From the NCBI GenBank assembly GCA_029880325.1, contig JAOUOP010000069.1, positions 1 through 39,492 of the forward strand: a stretch of 39,492 nt of DNA, given 5' to 3'. Source of the stretch: Myxococcales bacterium. Lineage in GTDB: Bacteria; Myxococcota_A; Polyangia; Polyangiales; JAFGIB01. The notes under the pieces are model-generated. The model was not told the DNA's origin, did no database searches, and worked only from the letters and a program-made list of their open reading frames with translations. A program made the translations under genes and the position numbers. Of the stretch, positions 22,890 to 30,037 are shown one piece after another; position 1 is the first letter of the stretch, and the number at the start of each line of letters is the position of its first letter.

Positions 22890-23918
22890 ATGCGATGGCG
22901 ATGGGCGGTAGCCGGCTTGGCCACAGGGGCCTGGCTGATGGCTTGTGCGGGCGCTGCGCCGGCTGCCACCGCAAAGACGACAACCGACCCCGTCGCAACC
23001 ACAGCACCTGCAAGCACCGAAACGAAGGGGGAGCCGATGGCGGACATCGACGGGATCTGGAACTTCGGGGACGCGGCCGGCAGCGAGGCCGCGTTCAAGG
23101 CCGCGCTCGCGCAGGCCCCCGCAGCCGAACACGAGCACAGGCTGGAGCTGCGGACCCAGGTGGCGCGCGCCATGGGCCTGCAGGACCGCTTCGACGAGGG
23201 CCACGCCGAGCTCGACGCGGTCGCGGCCGAAGTGCGCGAAGAAGAAACGCGTGCACGCATGCGCCTCCTGCTCGAACGCGGGCGACTCTACAACTCCGCC
23301 AAGCGCCGCGACGAAGCCCGCGCCCAGTTCTTGCAGGCCTGGGACCTCGGACGCGAAGCCAAGCTCGACCGTCTCGCGGTCGACGCGGCCCACATGCTCG
23401 GCATCGTCGAGCTGAAAGAGCCCGACCTGGCCCTGCAGTGGAGCCTGAAGGCCCTGGACTACGCCGAGCAGAGCGAGCAGCAGGGCGCCAAGAAGTGGCT
23501 CGGTTCGCTCTACAACAACATCGGCTGGACCTACTTCGACAAAAAGGACTACGACAAGGCCCTCGAACTCTTCGAAAAGGCCCTGCGCTTCCGCGAAACC
23601 CAGGACGACTTGAAGTCCACCCTGATCGCGCGCTGGACCGTGGCCCGCGGACTGCGCGCCCTGGGTCGCAGCGAAGAAGCGCTGCAGATGCTGGAGCAGC
23701 TGCAAACGGCCTACGCCGAGGCCGGGCTCGAGCCCAGCGGCTACCTCTACGAAGAACTCGGAGAAAACCTGCTCGCCCTGGGCAAGGACGGCCATCGCGA
23801 GCACTTCGCGAGAGCCCACGCCATGCTCTCCACGCAAGCCTGGCTGGTCGAATCGGAACCGGAGCGCATCGCACGGCTCGAGCGCCTGGCTGCGGGTGAG
23901 GCGCCCGCAGAGCCCTGA
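22890..23918 (+). CDS. TPR-repeat lipoprotein
   Basis: A 342-residue protein. The signal peptide ends in lipobox LMAC (Cys19), followed by a Thr/Ala-rich linker and then about seven helical pairs of the tetratricopeptide type from about residue 60 to the end. The clearest repeat is LGSLYNNIGWTYFDKKDYDKALELFEKALRF. TPR proteins act as scaffolds for other proteins; no enzyme domain is present. The open frame runs upstream to 22485, but the ATG at 22890 is the one that gives a signal peptide; an ATG eight codons earlier (22866) is possible. The stop at 23918 is two bases before the -35 box of the alaS leader. Confidence 0.85.
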   Translation: MRWRWAVAGLATGAWLMACAGAAPAATAKTTTDPVATTAPASTETKGEPMADIDGIWNFGDAAGSEAAFKAALAQAPAAEHEHRLELRTQVARAMGLQDRFDEGHAELDAVAAEVREEETRARMRLLLERGRLYNSAKRRDEARAQFLQAWDLGREAKLDRLAVDAAHMLGIVELKEPDLALQWSLKALDYAEQSEQQGAKKWLGSLYNNIGWTYFDKKDYDKALELFEKALRFRETQDDLKSTLIARWTVARGLRALGRSEEALQMLEQLQTAYAEAGLEPSGYLYEELGENLLALGKDGHREHFARAHAMLSTQAWLVESEPERIARLERLAAGEAPAEP

Positions 23919-23919
23919 C

Positions 23920-23948
23920 TTGACTGCGGGCCTGGCGCACGTCAGAGT
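23920..23948 (+). promoter_or_regulatory. Putative promoter of the alaS leader
   Basis: TTGACT at 23920-23925 (five of six to TTGACA) is followed, after 17 bases, by cagagt at 23943-23948 (three of six to TATAAT). A start seven bases later falls on the A of the leader ATG at 23955. This layout and the AGTCAnnCC block before the ATG are shared with the ilv leader. Confidence 0.5.
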
Positions 23949-23954
23949 CAACCC

Positions 23955-24041
23955 ATGGTCCATCCGGTTTCGAACTCCGTCGCCCTCGCCGTGAGCGCCG
24001 CCGCAGCCCTGGCTGCAGCTGCCGCTGCTGGACACCTGTAG
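23955..24041 (+). CDS. Ala-rich leader peptide of the alanyl-tRNA synthetase gene
   Basis: A 28-codon ORF, ATG to TAG. Twelve of the 28 residues are Ala, in runs of four (15-18) and six (20-25), using GCC, GCA and GCT. It ends GHL. It sits between a promoter-like sequence and an intrinsic terminator, 75 bases upstream of a gene for alanyl-tRNA synthetase. The logic is that of amino-acid attenuation: when Ala-tRNA is scarce, the ribosome stalls in the Ala run, the antiterminator forms and alaS is transcribed. No Shine-Dalgarno precedes the ATG. Length, position and design match the ilv leader in this window. I know of no classical Ala-leader control of alaS; E. coli AlaRS represses its own gene and Firmicutes use T-boxes. 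Coding call strong; mechanism inferred. Confidence 0.85.
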   Translation: MVHPVSNSVALAVSAAAALAAAAAAGHL

Positions 24042-24046
24042 GCGAC

Positions 24047-24081
24047 GACCGGAGCCAAACGCGCGATGCGCCCTTCCGGTC
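24047..24081 (+). promoter_or_regulatory. Antiterminator pairing of the alaS leader
   Basis: gaccgga (24047-24053), beginning five bases after the leader stop codon, can form seven base pairs with tccggtc (24075-24081). The second strand lies inside the 5' arm and loop of the terminator hairpin, so the two folds exclude each other. A ribosome that finishes the leader would cover the first strand and favour termination. Confidence 0.6.
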
Positions 24082-24099
24082 CCCCGGGAGGGCGTTTTT
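24069..24099 (+). terminator. Intrinsic terminator (attenuator) upstream of alaS
   Basis: An 11-bp stem pairs 24069-24079 with 24084-24094 (one G-U) around the 4-base loop tccc and is followed at once by TTTTT (24095-24099), then CG and TTTT. It lies between the leader stop and the alaS ribosome site, so full-length alaS transcripts must escape it. This is the strongest intrinsic terminator I see in the window. Confidence 0.85.
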
Positions 24100-24115
24100 C
24101 GTTTTGGAGGGCGAG

Positions 24116-25909
24116 ATGGGAAAGACACTGGAAATCGATCAGCTTCGAACCATGTACCTGCGTTTCTTCGAGCAGCGGGGCCACGCCATCATCCCAGGCG
24201 CTTCGCTGCTACCGGACGGGGATCCCAGCGTGCTGTTCACCACCGCGGGCATGCACCCGCTGGTGCCCTACCTGCGCGGACAGCCCCACGCCGCGGGCAG
24301 GCGCCTGGCAAACGTGCAGAAATGCATTCGCACGAGCGACATCGACCTGGTGGGCGACAGAACCCATCTGACCTTCTTCGAGATGCTCGGCAACTGGTCC
24401 CTGGATGACTACGGCAAGGAACAATCGATACGCTGGAGTCACGAGCTACTCACATCCCTCGAGTGGCTTGCCATTCCCGACGAACGACTGTGGGTCAGCG
24501 TCTTCGCCGGAGATGGCGAGCTACCACGGGACGAGCAGGCCGCGCGCACCTGGCTGGAGCTTGGCGTCGCTCCCGAGCGCATCGTCTACCTGGGCATGGA
24601 AGACAACTTCTGGGCGGCCGGTACCGAGGGTCCCTGCGGGCCCGACACGGAAATCTTCTACGACACCACGGGCGAGCCCTGCGGCGCCCCTCGCTGCGCG
24701 CCAGGACTTTGCAATTGTAGGCGCTTCGTGGAGATCTGGAACAACGTCTTCATGTCCTACGAGCGCAGCGCCGGCGCACTGCACGAACTCCGCAGGCACA
24801 ACATCGACACCGGCATGGGTCTCGAGCGCGTGGCTGCCGTCCTTTGCGACGCGGGAAGCGTCTACGAAGTCCAGGGGCTGCGGGCCATCGCCGAACATCT
24901 GCTCTCCGACCTGGGCAAACGACACGACGAACTCAGCGAACGCGAGCTGCGCGCCCTGCGCATCTGCATCGACCACCTCAGAACGGCGGTCTTCATCCTC
25001 GGCGACCCGAACGGCCCCGAGCCGGCCAACACCGGAGCCGGATACGTGCTGCGTCGGCTGATCCGTCGCGCCGTGCGCTACTGCCGCATCCTTGCGCTCG
25101 AGCCCAGCGCCTGGGAAGCCGGCGCCAGCGTGGTGGTCGAGCACTACGCGAGCGCCTACCCGGAGCTGCAGCTGCGTCGCGCGAGGATTCTCGAGAGCCT
25201 GCGTGAAGAGCGAGAGCGCTTCGAACGAACCCTCGACCGCGGCAGCCGACTTCTCGCGCAGTTGCTCGAGCGGAACGCGGGCACCGAACGCCTCAGCGGC
25301 GCCGAGGCATTTCGCCTCTATGATACCTACGGCTTCCCGCTGGAGCTGACCGTGGAGATGGCCGGCGAGCACGGTGTTGAGGTCGACGTGACGGCGTTCG
25401 AGCGCTGCTTCGCGGAGCACCGCGAGCGCTCCCGCAGCATTGCGGCCAAGAGCGGCCTGGCAGACGACAGCCGGCAGAGCGTGCGCTACCACACGGCAAC
25501 CCATCTCCTGCACGCGGCCCTGCGGGCCGTCCTCGGAGCGCACGTCGAACAGCGCGGCTCCAACATCTCGGCCGACCGCCTGCGCTTCGACTTCAGCCAT
25601 GGCGGGGCGTTGACCAGCGAAGAGCGGAGCGCAGTGGAAGCCTGGGTGCAGCAAGCCATCGACCGCGATCTCCCGGTGTACCGAGAAGTGAGCACCTCCG
25701 AAGCCGCCAAGGCCCGGGGCGCCACGGGCCTCTTCGACGACCGCTACGATGGTGAAGTCAGCGTCTATGGGATCGGAGACCTATCGCTGGAGATCTGCGC
25801 CGGCCCGCATGTGGAGCGCACTTCGGAGCTGGGTCGCTTTCGGATCGTCAAGGAGCAGAGCTGCGGTGCGGGAATGCGACGCATCCGCGCGCTGTTGTCG
25901 CCGACGTAG
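24116..25909 (+). CDS. alaS: Alanyl-tRNA synthetase, short form without C-Ala domain
   Basis: A 597-residue class II synthetase that charges tRNA-Ala. The class IIc catalytic core has motif 2 FFEMLGNWS preceded by CIRTSDIDLVGDRTHLT, and NTGAGYVLRRLIRRA. The helical tRNA-binding part and the editing (SAD) domain follow, with HxxxH (His459/463) and CxxxH (Cys561/His565) metal ligands intact. It stops right after GAGMRRIRALL, where normal AlaRS of about 870-880 residues continues into the DHHA1/C-Ala domain, which is missing. A Cys cluster (CGAPRCAPGLCNC) in the core and the wording of motif 2 recall the short AlaRS of Patescibacteria/CPR, so transfer is possible. The ATG at 24116 has GGAGG five bases upstream; an in-frame TTG at 24104 is ignored. 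It lies behind an Ala-rich leader and attenuator. It may be a second AlaRS. Confidence 0.88.
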   Translation: MGKTLEIDQLRTMYLRFFEQRGHAIIPGASLLPDGDPSVLFTTAGMHPLVPYLRGQPHAAGRRLANVQKCIRTSDIDLVGDRTHLTFFEMLGNWSLDDYGKEQSIRWSHELLTSLEWLAIPDERLWVSVFAGDGELPRDEQAARTWLELGVAPERIVYLGMEDNFWAAGTEGPCGPDTEIFYDTTGEPCGAPRCAPGLCNCRRFVEIWNNVFMSYERSAGALHELRRHNIDTGMGLERVAAVLCDAGSVYEVQGLRAIAEHLLSDLGKRHDELSERELRALRICIDHLRTAVFILGDPNGPEPANTGAGYVLRRLIRRAVRYCRILALEPSAWEAGASVVVEHYASAYPELQLRRARILESLREERERFERTLDRGSRLLAQLLERNAGTERLSGAEAFRLYDTYGFPLELTVEMAGEHGVEVDVTAFERCFAEHRERSRSIAAKSGLADDSRQSVRYHTATHLLHAALRAVLGAHVEQRGSNISADRLRFDFSHGGALTSEERSAVEAWVQQAIDRDLPVYREVSTSEAAKARGATGLFDDRYDGEVSVYGIGDLSLEICAGPHVERTSELGRFRIVKEQSCGAGMRRIRALLSPT

Positions 25910-25941
25910 GAGCCCGCGGAGGCAGCCTCGGCGTCAACCAC

Positions 25942-26307
25942 ATGCGCGTACCCAAGGGCCGCAGCGTATGCCCCTTCCACTCGCATCTACAGGAAGACGA
26001 GGTCTTCTTCGTGCTCTCGGGTCGCGGTGTCCTGCGCTACGACGATGACCTACGCGCGATTCGCGCCGGCGACTGCATCTCCTGTCCGGCCGGAACCCAA
26101 GTCGCCCACCAGATCTACAACCCCCACGCACAAGACCTGGTCTACCTCGCCATCGGCGCCTTCGACCCCCAGGAAGTCTGCATCTACCCCGACAGCGACA
26201 AGGTCGCAGTACGAGGCGTGGACATGCGCGGCACGCTCGAGGAAAAGGCCTACTTCGACGACGAACCCGACCCGCCTCGTATCGTGGAACTCGCGGCAAA
26301 GCTCTGA
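25942..26307 (+). CDS. Cupin-domain protein, probably 5' truncated
   Basis: A 121-residue single cupin barrel. It shows the first motif as CPFHSHLQEDEVFFVLSGRGVLRYD (metal ligands His, His, Glu) and the second as PAGTQVAHQIYNPHAQDLVYLAIG. Similar cupins have an N-terminal stretch ending L-G-V-N-x-x-R-x-P-x-G. Here the frame encodes GGSLGVNHMRVPKGRS, but the SLGVN part lies upstream of the only available start codon and back to the AlaRS stop there is no ATG, GTG or TTG in frame. GGAGG at 25918 is 19 bases from the ATG, too far for good use. It may be a remnant of a longer gene joined to alaS. Catalytic role unknown. Confidence 0.65.
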   Translation: MRVPKGRSVCPFHSHLQEDEVFFVLSGRGVLRYDDDLRAIRAGDCISCPAGTQVAHQIYNPHAQDLVYLAIGAFDPQEVCIYPDSDKVAVRGVDMRGTLEEKAYFDDEPDPPRIVELAAKL

Positions 26308-26324
26308 GCACGGGCAAGCCGCAC

Positions 26325-27818
26325 TCAACGCCCGTGGGCAAAATCCGACCAGGCCTGATCCAGGCCCTGCCAAACAGCACGCTCGGGCTCCAGCGGCGCA
26401 TCGTCAATCGTCGCCTCGACCCCAACCCGCAGGGTCGCGCGCCGCTCGGCATCGTAGGCAGGCCAAGGCAAACCAACTGCGGCCGCTTCGCCGCGCATGA
26501 ACGATGACCAGGCAGCGATGATCTGCTCGGAGACGCCACGAGCCTCCGGCGCAGCGCTGGCCTGTTCCGGGCAGCCAAAGAGCAGCGGCAACTCCAGGCC
26601 GTGATGGGCCGCGGCGGTTTCGGGGCAGCGCCAGGCCATCAGGAACATGCGTGTCCCCGCGCTGTGGCGACTGTGAGCCTCGGCCAGGCGAATCAGCGGC
26701 ACGCGATTGTGATAGTCGGTCGCGATGGCGATCCAGACGTCGGTGTCGCTCCGGCGTGAAGCGTCACGTCGATAGGTCTCGATGATGCTGTGGGCGCGGT
26801 CGCGATGCCTGCCGAGAATGCTTGCCACTCGTCGTTCGAGTTCGCCAGATGAAAGCGGAGGCTCGCGACGGGCGGTGAAGGGGATCGCCTCGTCCAGGTT
26901 CACCCCCGCGAGCAACGGGACGGTCGCCATGCAGCCTTGGTCGATGGCATTCAGCGGAAGCTGAGGAACCACATCGCCGTCGACCACGGGACAGAAGGTC
27001 GCCATGGGACCATGGGAACGAACGGATCGCCGGAGCGCCCGAGGATGGGCATCGTACAGGGCGGACAGGGGAACCTCCTGCAACCGCCGACTCTGCTCGG
27101 GCGCGATGCCGAGCTCGGAAAGCATGGCGCTGGCGATGGCGTCCGCCGCATCGGCGCTCCCGTAATAGGCGCCGTGACCGCTGCTGTGCTGGATCGCCCG
27201 GTGAAACAGCCCCCCCGCCGACGGCATCGAGCATAGCGAGTGCACGGCCGTCGCCGCGGCGGACTGCCCTCCAATCGTGACGTTGTCGGGGTCGCCTCCG
27301 AAGCGCTCGATGTTGCGCTTCACCCAGCCGAGCGCCAGCACCATGTCCCGTAACCCAAGGTTTGACGCCGCACCCCACGCATCGCCGCCGGATCGCGACA
27401 GATCCAGATACCCGAGGGCCCCCAGACGTGAATCGACCATCACCACCACCACGTCACCGAGCACGGCGAGGCGCCCGGTGACATAGGGTCGCATGTCGGC
27501 ACCGCCCATGGTGAATCCGCCGATCGGTAACCAGACCAGCACCGGTCGGCGCGCAGAATCGAGCGCGGGCGTTGTCACCGTCAGGCGCAGACAATCCTCG
27601 TTCAGCGATCCTTCCGGCAACAGACCCGGTCGTTGCGCTGGAGCTGGACCGGCACGGGTGGCATCCAGTACCCCCGCCCAGCCAGGGTGGGGCTCAGGAG
27701 GCAGGAAGCGCCGCCTACCCATCGGTGGCGCGGCATAGGGAATGGCGTGATAGCGCACGCCCCCGTCCGTTCGCACCCCACGCACATCACCGGCATCCGT
27801 GGCAACCATTTCAGCCAT
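26325..27818 (-). CDS. Type B carboxylesterase-like alpha/beta hydrolase
   Basis: A 497-residue protein of the carboxylesterase/lipase type B family. The nucleophile elbow is GGQSAAA (Ser186; usual form GESAGA). The acidic residue is in LAGVNLDEAIPF and the His in AAAHHGLELPLLFG, each at the expected spacing. The oxyanion motif, usually HGGGF, reads PIGGFTMGG, an unusual change that could alter activity. NEDCLRLTV and RFGGDPDNVTIGG are further family marks. No signal peptide is seen in the chosen form. The open frame extends to 28064, but the ATG at 27818 has GGGAGG eight bases upstream and starts where family members start. Convergent with the cupin gene, 17 bases apart. Substrate unknown. 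Confidence 0.87.
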   Translation of the reverse strand: MAEMVATDAGDVRGVRTDGGVRYHAIPYAAPPMGRRRFLPPEPHPGWAGVLDATRAGPAPAQRPGLLPEGSLNEDCLRLTVTTPALDSARRPVLVWLPIGGFTMGGADMRPYVTGRLAVLGDVVVVMVDSRLGALGYLDLSRSGGDAWGAASNLGLRDMVLALGWVKRNIERFGGDPDNVTIGGQSAAATAVHSLCSMPSAGGLFHRAIQHSSGHGAYYGSADAADAIASAMLSELGIAPEQSRRLQEVPLSALYDAHPRALRRSVRSHGPMATFCPVVDGDVVPQLPLNAIDQGCMATVPLLAGVNLDEAIPFTARREPPLSSGELERRVASILGRHRDRAHSIIETYRRDASRRSDTDVWIAIATDYHNRVPLIRLAEAHSRHSAGTRMFLMAWRCPETAAAHHGLELPLLFGCPEQASAAPEARGVSEQIIAAWSSFMRGEAAAVGLPWPAYDAERRATLRVGVEATIDDAPLEPERAVWQGLDQAWSDFAHGR

Positions 27819-27988
27819 CGCAGCACCTCCCGAGCAGTCCCTGGCGTAGCGCCAAGCCCCTGAATTTTCTAGCTTTCTTCTTACCGCGATGTGTCCTACG
27901 ATGGTCATCGAGTTGGGGATCGACGGTGGCGCCCGGGAGTGCACGAGATTGAGCCATTCTCGTGCTACCTCGACACTTCGGCCGGGCG

Positions 27989-28867
27989 ATGCGGCGGCCC
28001 GTGCGCAGTCACAGCAGTCTCGAGCACCTCCCCAAGGCTTTCGGGCGCATTGCGCTCCTGGCATTGCTCGGCGCGCTTTCGTCCTGCTCCTCCGAGGTGA
28101 ACGCCGCGAGCATCCGCAGACCGGCCACGGGTGTCACCGAAGTGGCCCCAGCGGCAGATGGCACAGCCGCCGCCACCAACTCAGCCGCCGAGGCCTCAGC
28201 TCCGGCAGACTTCGGCAATGCCGCGGCCGGCACGGCAGCGCCTGCGCCCATGGTCGAGCTCAACCCCGGCGGCAACGACTGCGCGCCGGGCCACTACCTC
28301 GGCCAGCTCGACGGCGAGTACTTCACCCAGGCCTGGGGCAACGGCACCGTCGCCGTTCCCTTCGCGACCGGCGAGATCAGCGGCCAGCCCGGCATGGAGT
28401 TCTGGCTCGAGCGCACCGAACGGGAATGCACGGAAGCAAAGTTTTGCGCGGGCTTCGAGATCAAGGGCGGCAAGCTGCGCGGTTGGGCCCTTCCCAACGC
28501 AGACGCAACCATGGACACGACCATGGGCGGCGTCGGCGCGCGCTTCGAGATGGAACTGGCCGGCGAGCTCGACTGTCGCACGGGCGAGTTCCGCGGCCAG
28601 CTGCTCAACGCCTGCTACGACGTCTTCGGGACCCTCTATCGCATGGAAGGAACCGTCGGCGCCCGCTACGACACCGCCAGCGACGCCTTCATCATGGGTG
28701 ACTGGGAGCCAACCGAAATGCCCCTGCCCAACGCCCTGGTTCCCCCCGACGCCAAGATCGGCGGCACCGGCGCCTGGAACGCCATGCTCAACGACGACGG
28801 CAGCTCGCCGATCACCGAAGGGGATGGCCTCTGCGACAAGGCCAGCGGCTTCGACACTTCGTTGTAG
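27989..28867 (+). CDS. Lipoprotein of unknown function
   Basis: A protein of about 292 residues. A basic N-terminus and hydrophobic run end in lipobox LSSC (FGRIALLALLGALSSCSSE), so export and lipid anchoring are likely. An Ala/Thr-rich linker follows. The mature domain starts near GGNDCAPGHYLGQLDGEY and carries about six further Cys (ERECTEAKFC, LDCRTGEF, NACYDVF, GLCDKASGF), probably in disulfides. The pattern CxxGxYxGxLxGEY is shared with lipoproteins I associate with large deltaproteobacterial genomes, but no function is known. The start is uncertain: ATG at 27989 or GTG at 27962, neither with a strong ribosome site. Confidence 0.65.
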   Translation: MRRPVRSHSSLEHLPKAFGRIALLALLGALSSCSSEVNAASIRRPATGVTEVAPAADGTAAATNSAAEASAPADFGNAAAGTAAPAPMVELNPGGNDCAPGHYLGQLDGEYFTQAWGNGTVAVPFATGEISGQPGMEFWLERTERECTEAKFCAGFEIKGGKLRGWALPNADATMDTTMGGVGARFEMELAGELDCRTGEFRGQLLNACYDVFGTLYRMEGTVGARYDTASDAFIMGDWEPTEMPLPNALVPPDAKIGGTGAWNAMLNDDGSSPITEGDGLCDKASGFDTSL

Positions 28868-29005
28868 CGATTGTTCGCCCTGCCATCCTGGCGTTTTGAC
28901 CGGCATGGGCGTGCCATCGTGACCAAGCGCACTGCCGACAGCGCCCCCAGGGGCCGTGCGTGCCGATGTGGATGACTGGCACGGCTCGTGCGTAGTCGTG
29001 CACCC

Positions 29006-29680
29006 ATGGACGACGCGACCTTCCTGCCACGCCTCGGGCTCGGCGTGGGCCTGCTCGCCGGCATCGCCCTCTACGAGCACAGGCGCGGGCGGGGCAGCGA
29101 CAAGATCCGCGAATACGGCTTCCTCTTCGGCTCGGGTCTTGTTGGCGCCGGCTACGCCCTGCTCCACGACCTGTGCACCCATGGCTTGAGCCCGGACTAC
29201 TTCGCAATCGGCAAGGGACTCGAAAGCGCAGCCCGGGGCTTCTGGCCCGACGTCGCCTGGCTCGCCACGCGCGCTGGCTGGAGCGCGGGTCTCGTCATCG
29301 GTTGTGCCCTGCTGCGGATGAACAACCCGCAAGTTGAGCGACGACGGCTGGGTTACGCAAGCCTTGTCAGAGCGCTGACGTGGCCCCTTGCGGCTTCCCT
29401 GTTGTTCGCGTTTATCGGTGCATGGCTGGGTCCCAACCTACTCGACTCCGAGTTCGATACCAGCGCGCTCCACCGCCCGGGCGTGACCGACCCAAGCGCG
29501 TTTCTCACGGTCTGGGGCATCCACATCGGCAGCTACGCGGGCGCCCTGCTCGGTCTTCTGGTGGCTGCCTCACGCATTCGAAGAGCGCGCCGGAAGCCAA
29601 AAGTACCCGGGACCTCTGCGGGCGGCCTATCCGGAGACGGGCAACTTCATCGCCTTCGTGGGCGACCTGAACTCGGGTGA
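29006..29680 (+). CDS. Hypothetical membrane protein with a disrupted 3' end
   Basis: A 224-residue protein with about five hydrophobic segments (for example LGLGVGLLAGIALYE, YGFLFGSGLVGAGYALLHDL, AGWSAGLVIGCALL, LTWPLAASLLFAFIGAWLG and GIHIGSYAGALLGLLVAAS). No family recognised. The last 30 or so residues, after SRIRRARRK, are an out-of-frame reading of an M28 peptidase fragment that begins there in another frame. The native C-terminus has therefore probably been replaced by a recombination junction near 29590. The ATG at 29006 was chosen because the six residues before it in the open frame have no ribosome site. Function unknown. Confidence 0.6.
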   Translation: MDDATFLPRLGLGVGLLAGIALYEHRRGRGSDKIREYGFLFGSGLVGAGYALLHDLCTHGLSPDYFAIGKGLESAARGFWPDVAWLATRAGWSAGLVIGCALLRMNNPQVERRRLGYASLVRALTWPLAASLLFAFIGAWLGPNLLDSEFDTSALHRPGVTDPSAFLTVWGIHIGSYAGALLGLLVAASRIRRARRKPKVPGTSAGGLSGDGQLHRLRGRPELG

Positions 29681-29960
29681 GCTCGTGCGACGCGTGTTGT
29701 TGAGCTTCCGCAAACAGACGCCCTTCCCGTCGGAGGGCGCCGCCCTCCCCGACTCGCTCCCCGGCGTCGGCTGGTCCGACCACTGGTCCTTCTGGCAGCA
29801 GGGCTACCCGGCGCTCATGGTCACCGACACCGCCCCCTTCCGCTATCCCCACTACCACGAGCCCGAAGACACCCCGGACAAGCTCGACTACGAGCGCCTC
29901 GCCCGCGTCGTCGAAGGGCTCGAACTCGTGATTCGTTCGCTGGCCTCGGACGGCGTCTGA
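29592..29960 (+). pseudogene. C-terminal fragment of an M28-family zinc peptidase
   Basis: About 122 residues in frame from GSQKYPGPLRAAYPETGNFIAFVGDLNS to the stop. GWSDHWSFWQQGYPALMVTDTAPFRYPHYHEPEDTPDKLDYERL is the standard C-terminal end of M28 aminopeptidase-like proteins, with the SDH and PHYH metal or active-site region. The N-terminal two thirds, including the other zinc ligands, are missing. The fragment begins inside the 3' end of the upstream membrane-protein gene in a different frame. A GTG at 29658 could start translation, but the product could not fold as a peptidase. Confidence 0.8.
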
Positions 29961-30037
29961 GGACGTTTCACGGGTGCGAATTCGCCGTGCTTGATCACCG
30001 CCCCGAACACCGGCCATAGTCCCCCGCGGAGGCGACC

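Noticed and set aside
24104..24115. TTG start for alaS
   Set aside because: It overlaps the GGAGG ribosome site, and the ATG at 24116 has correct spacing and matches family N-termini.
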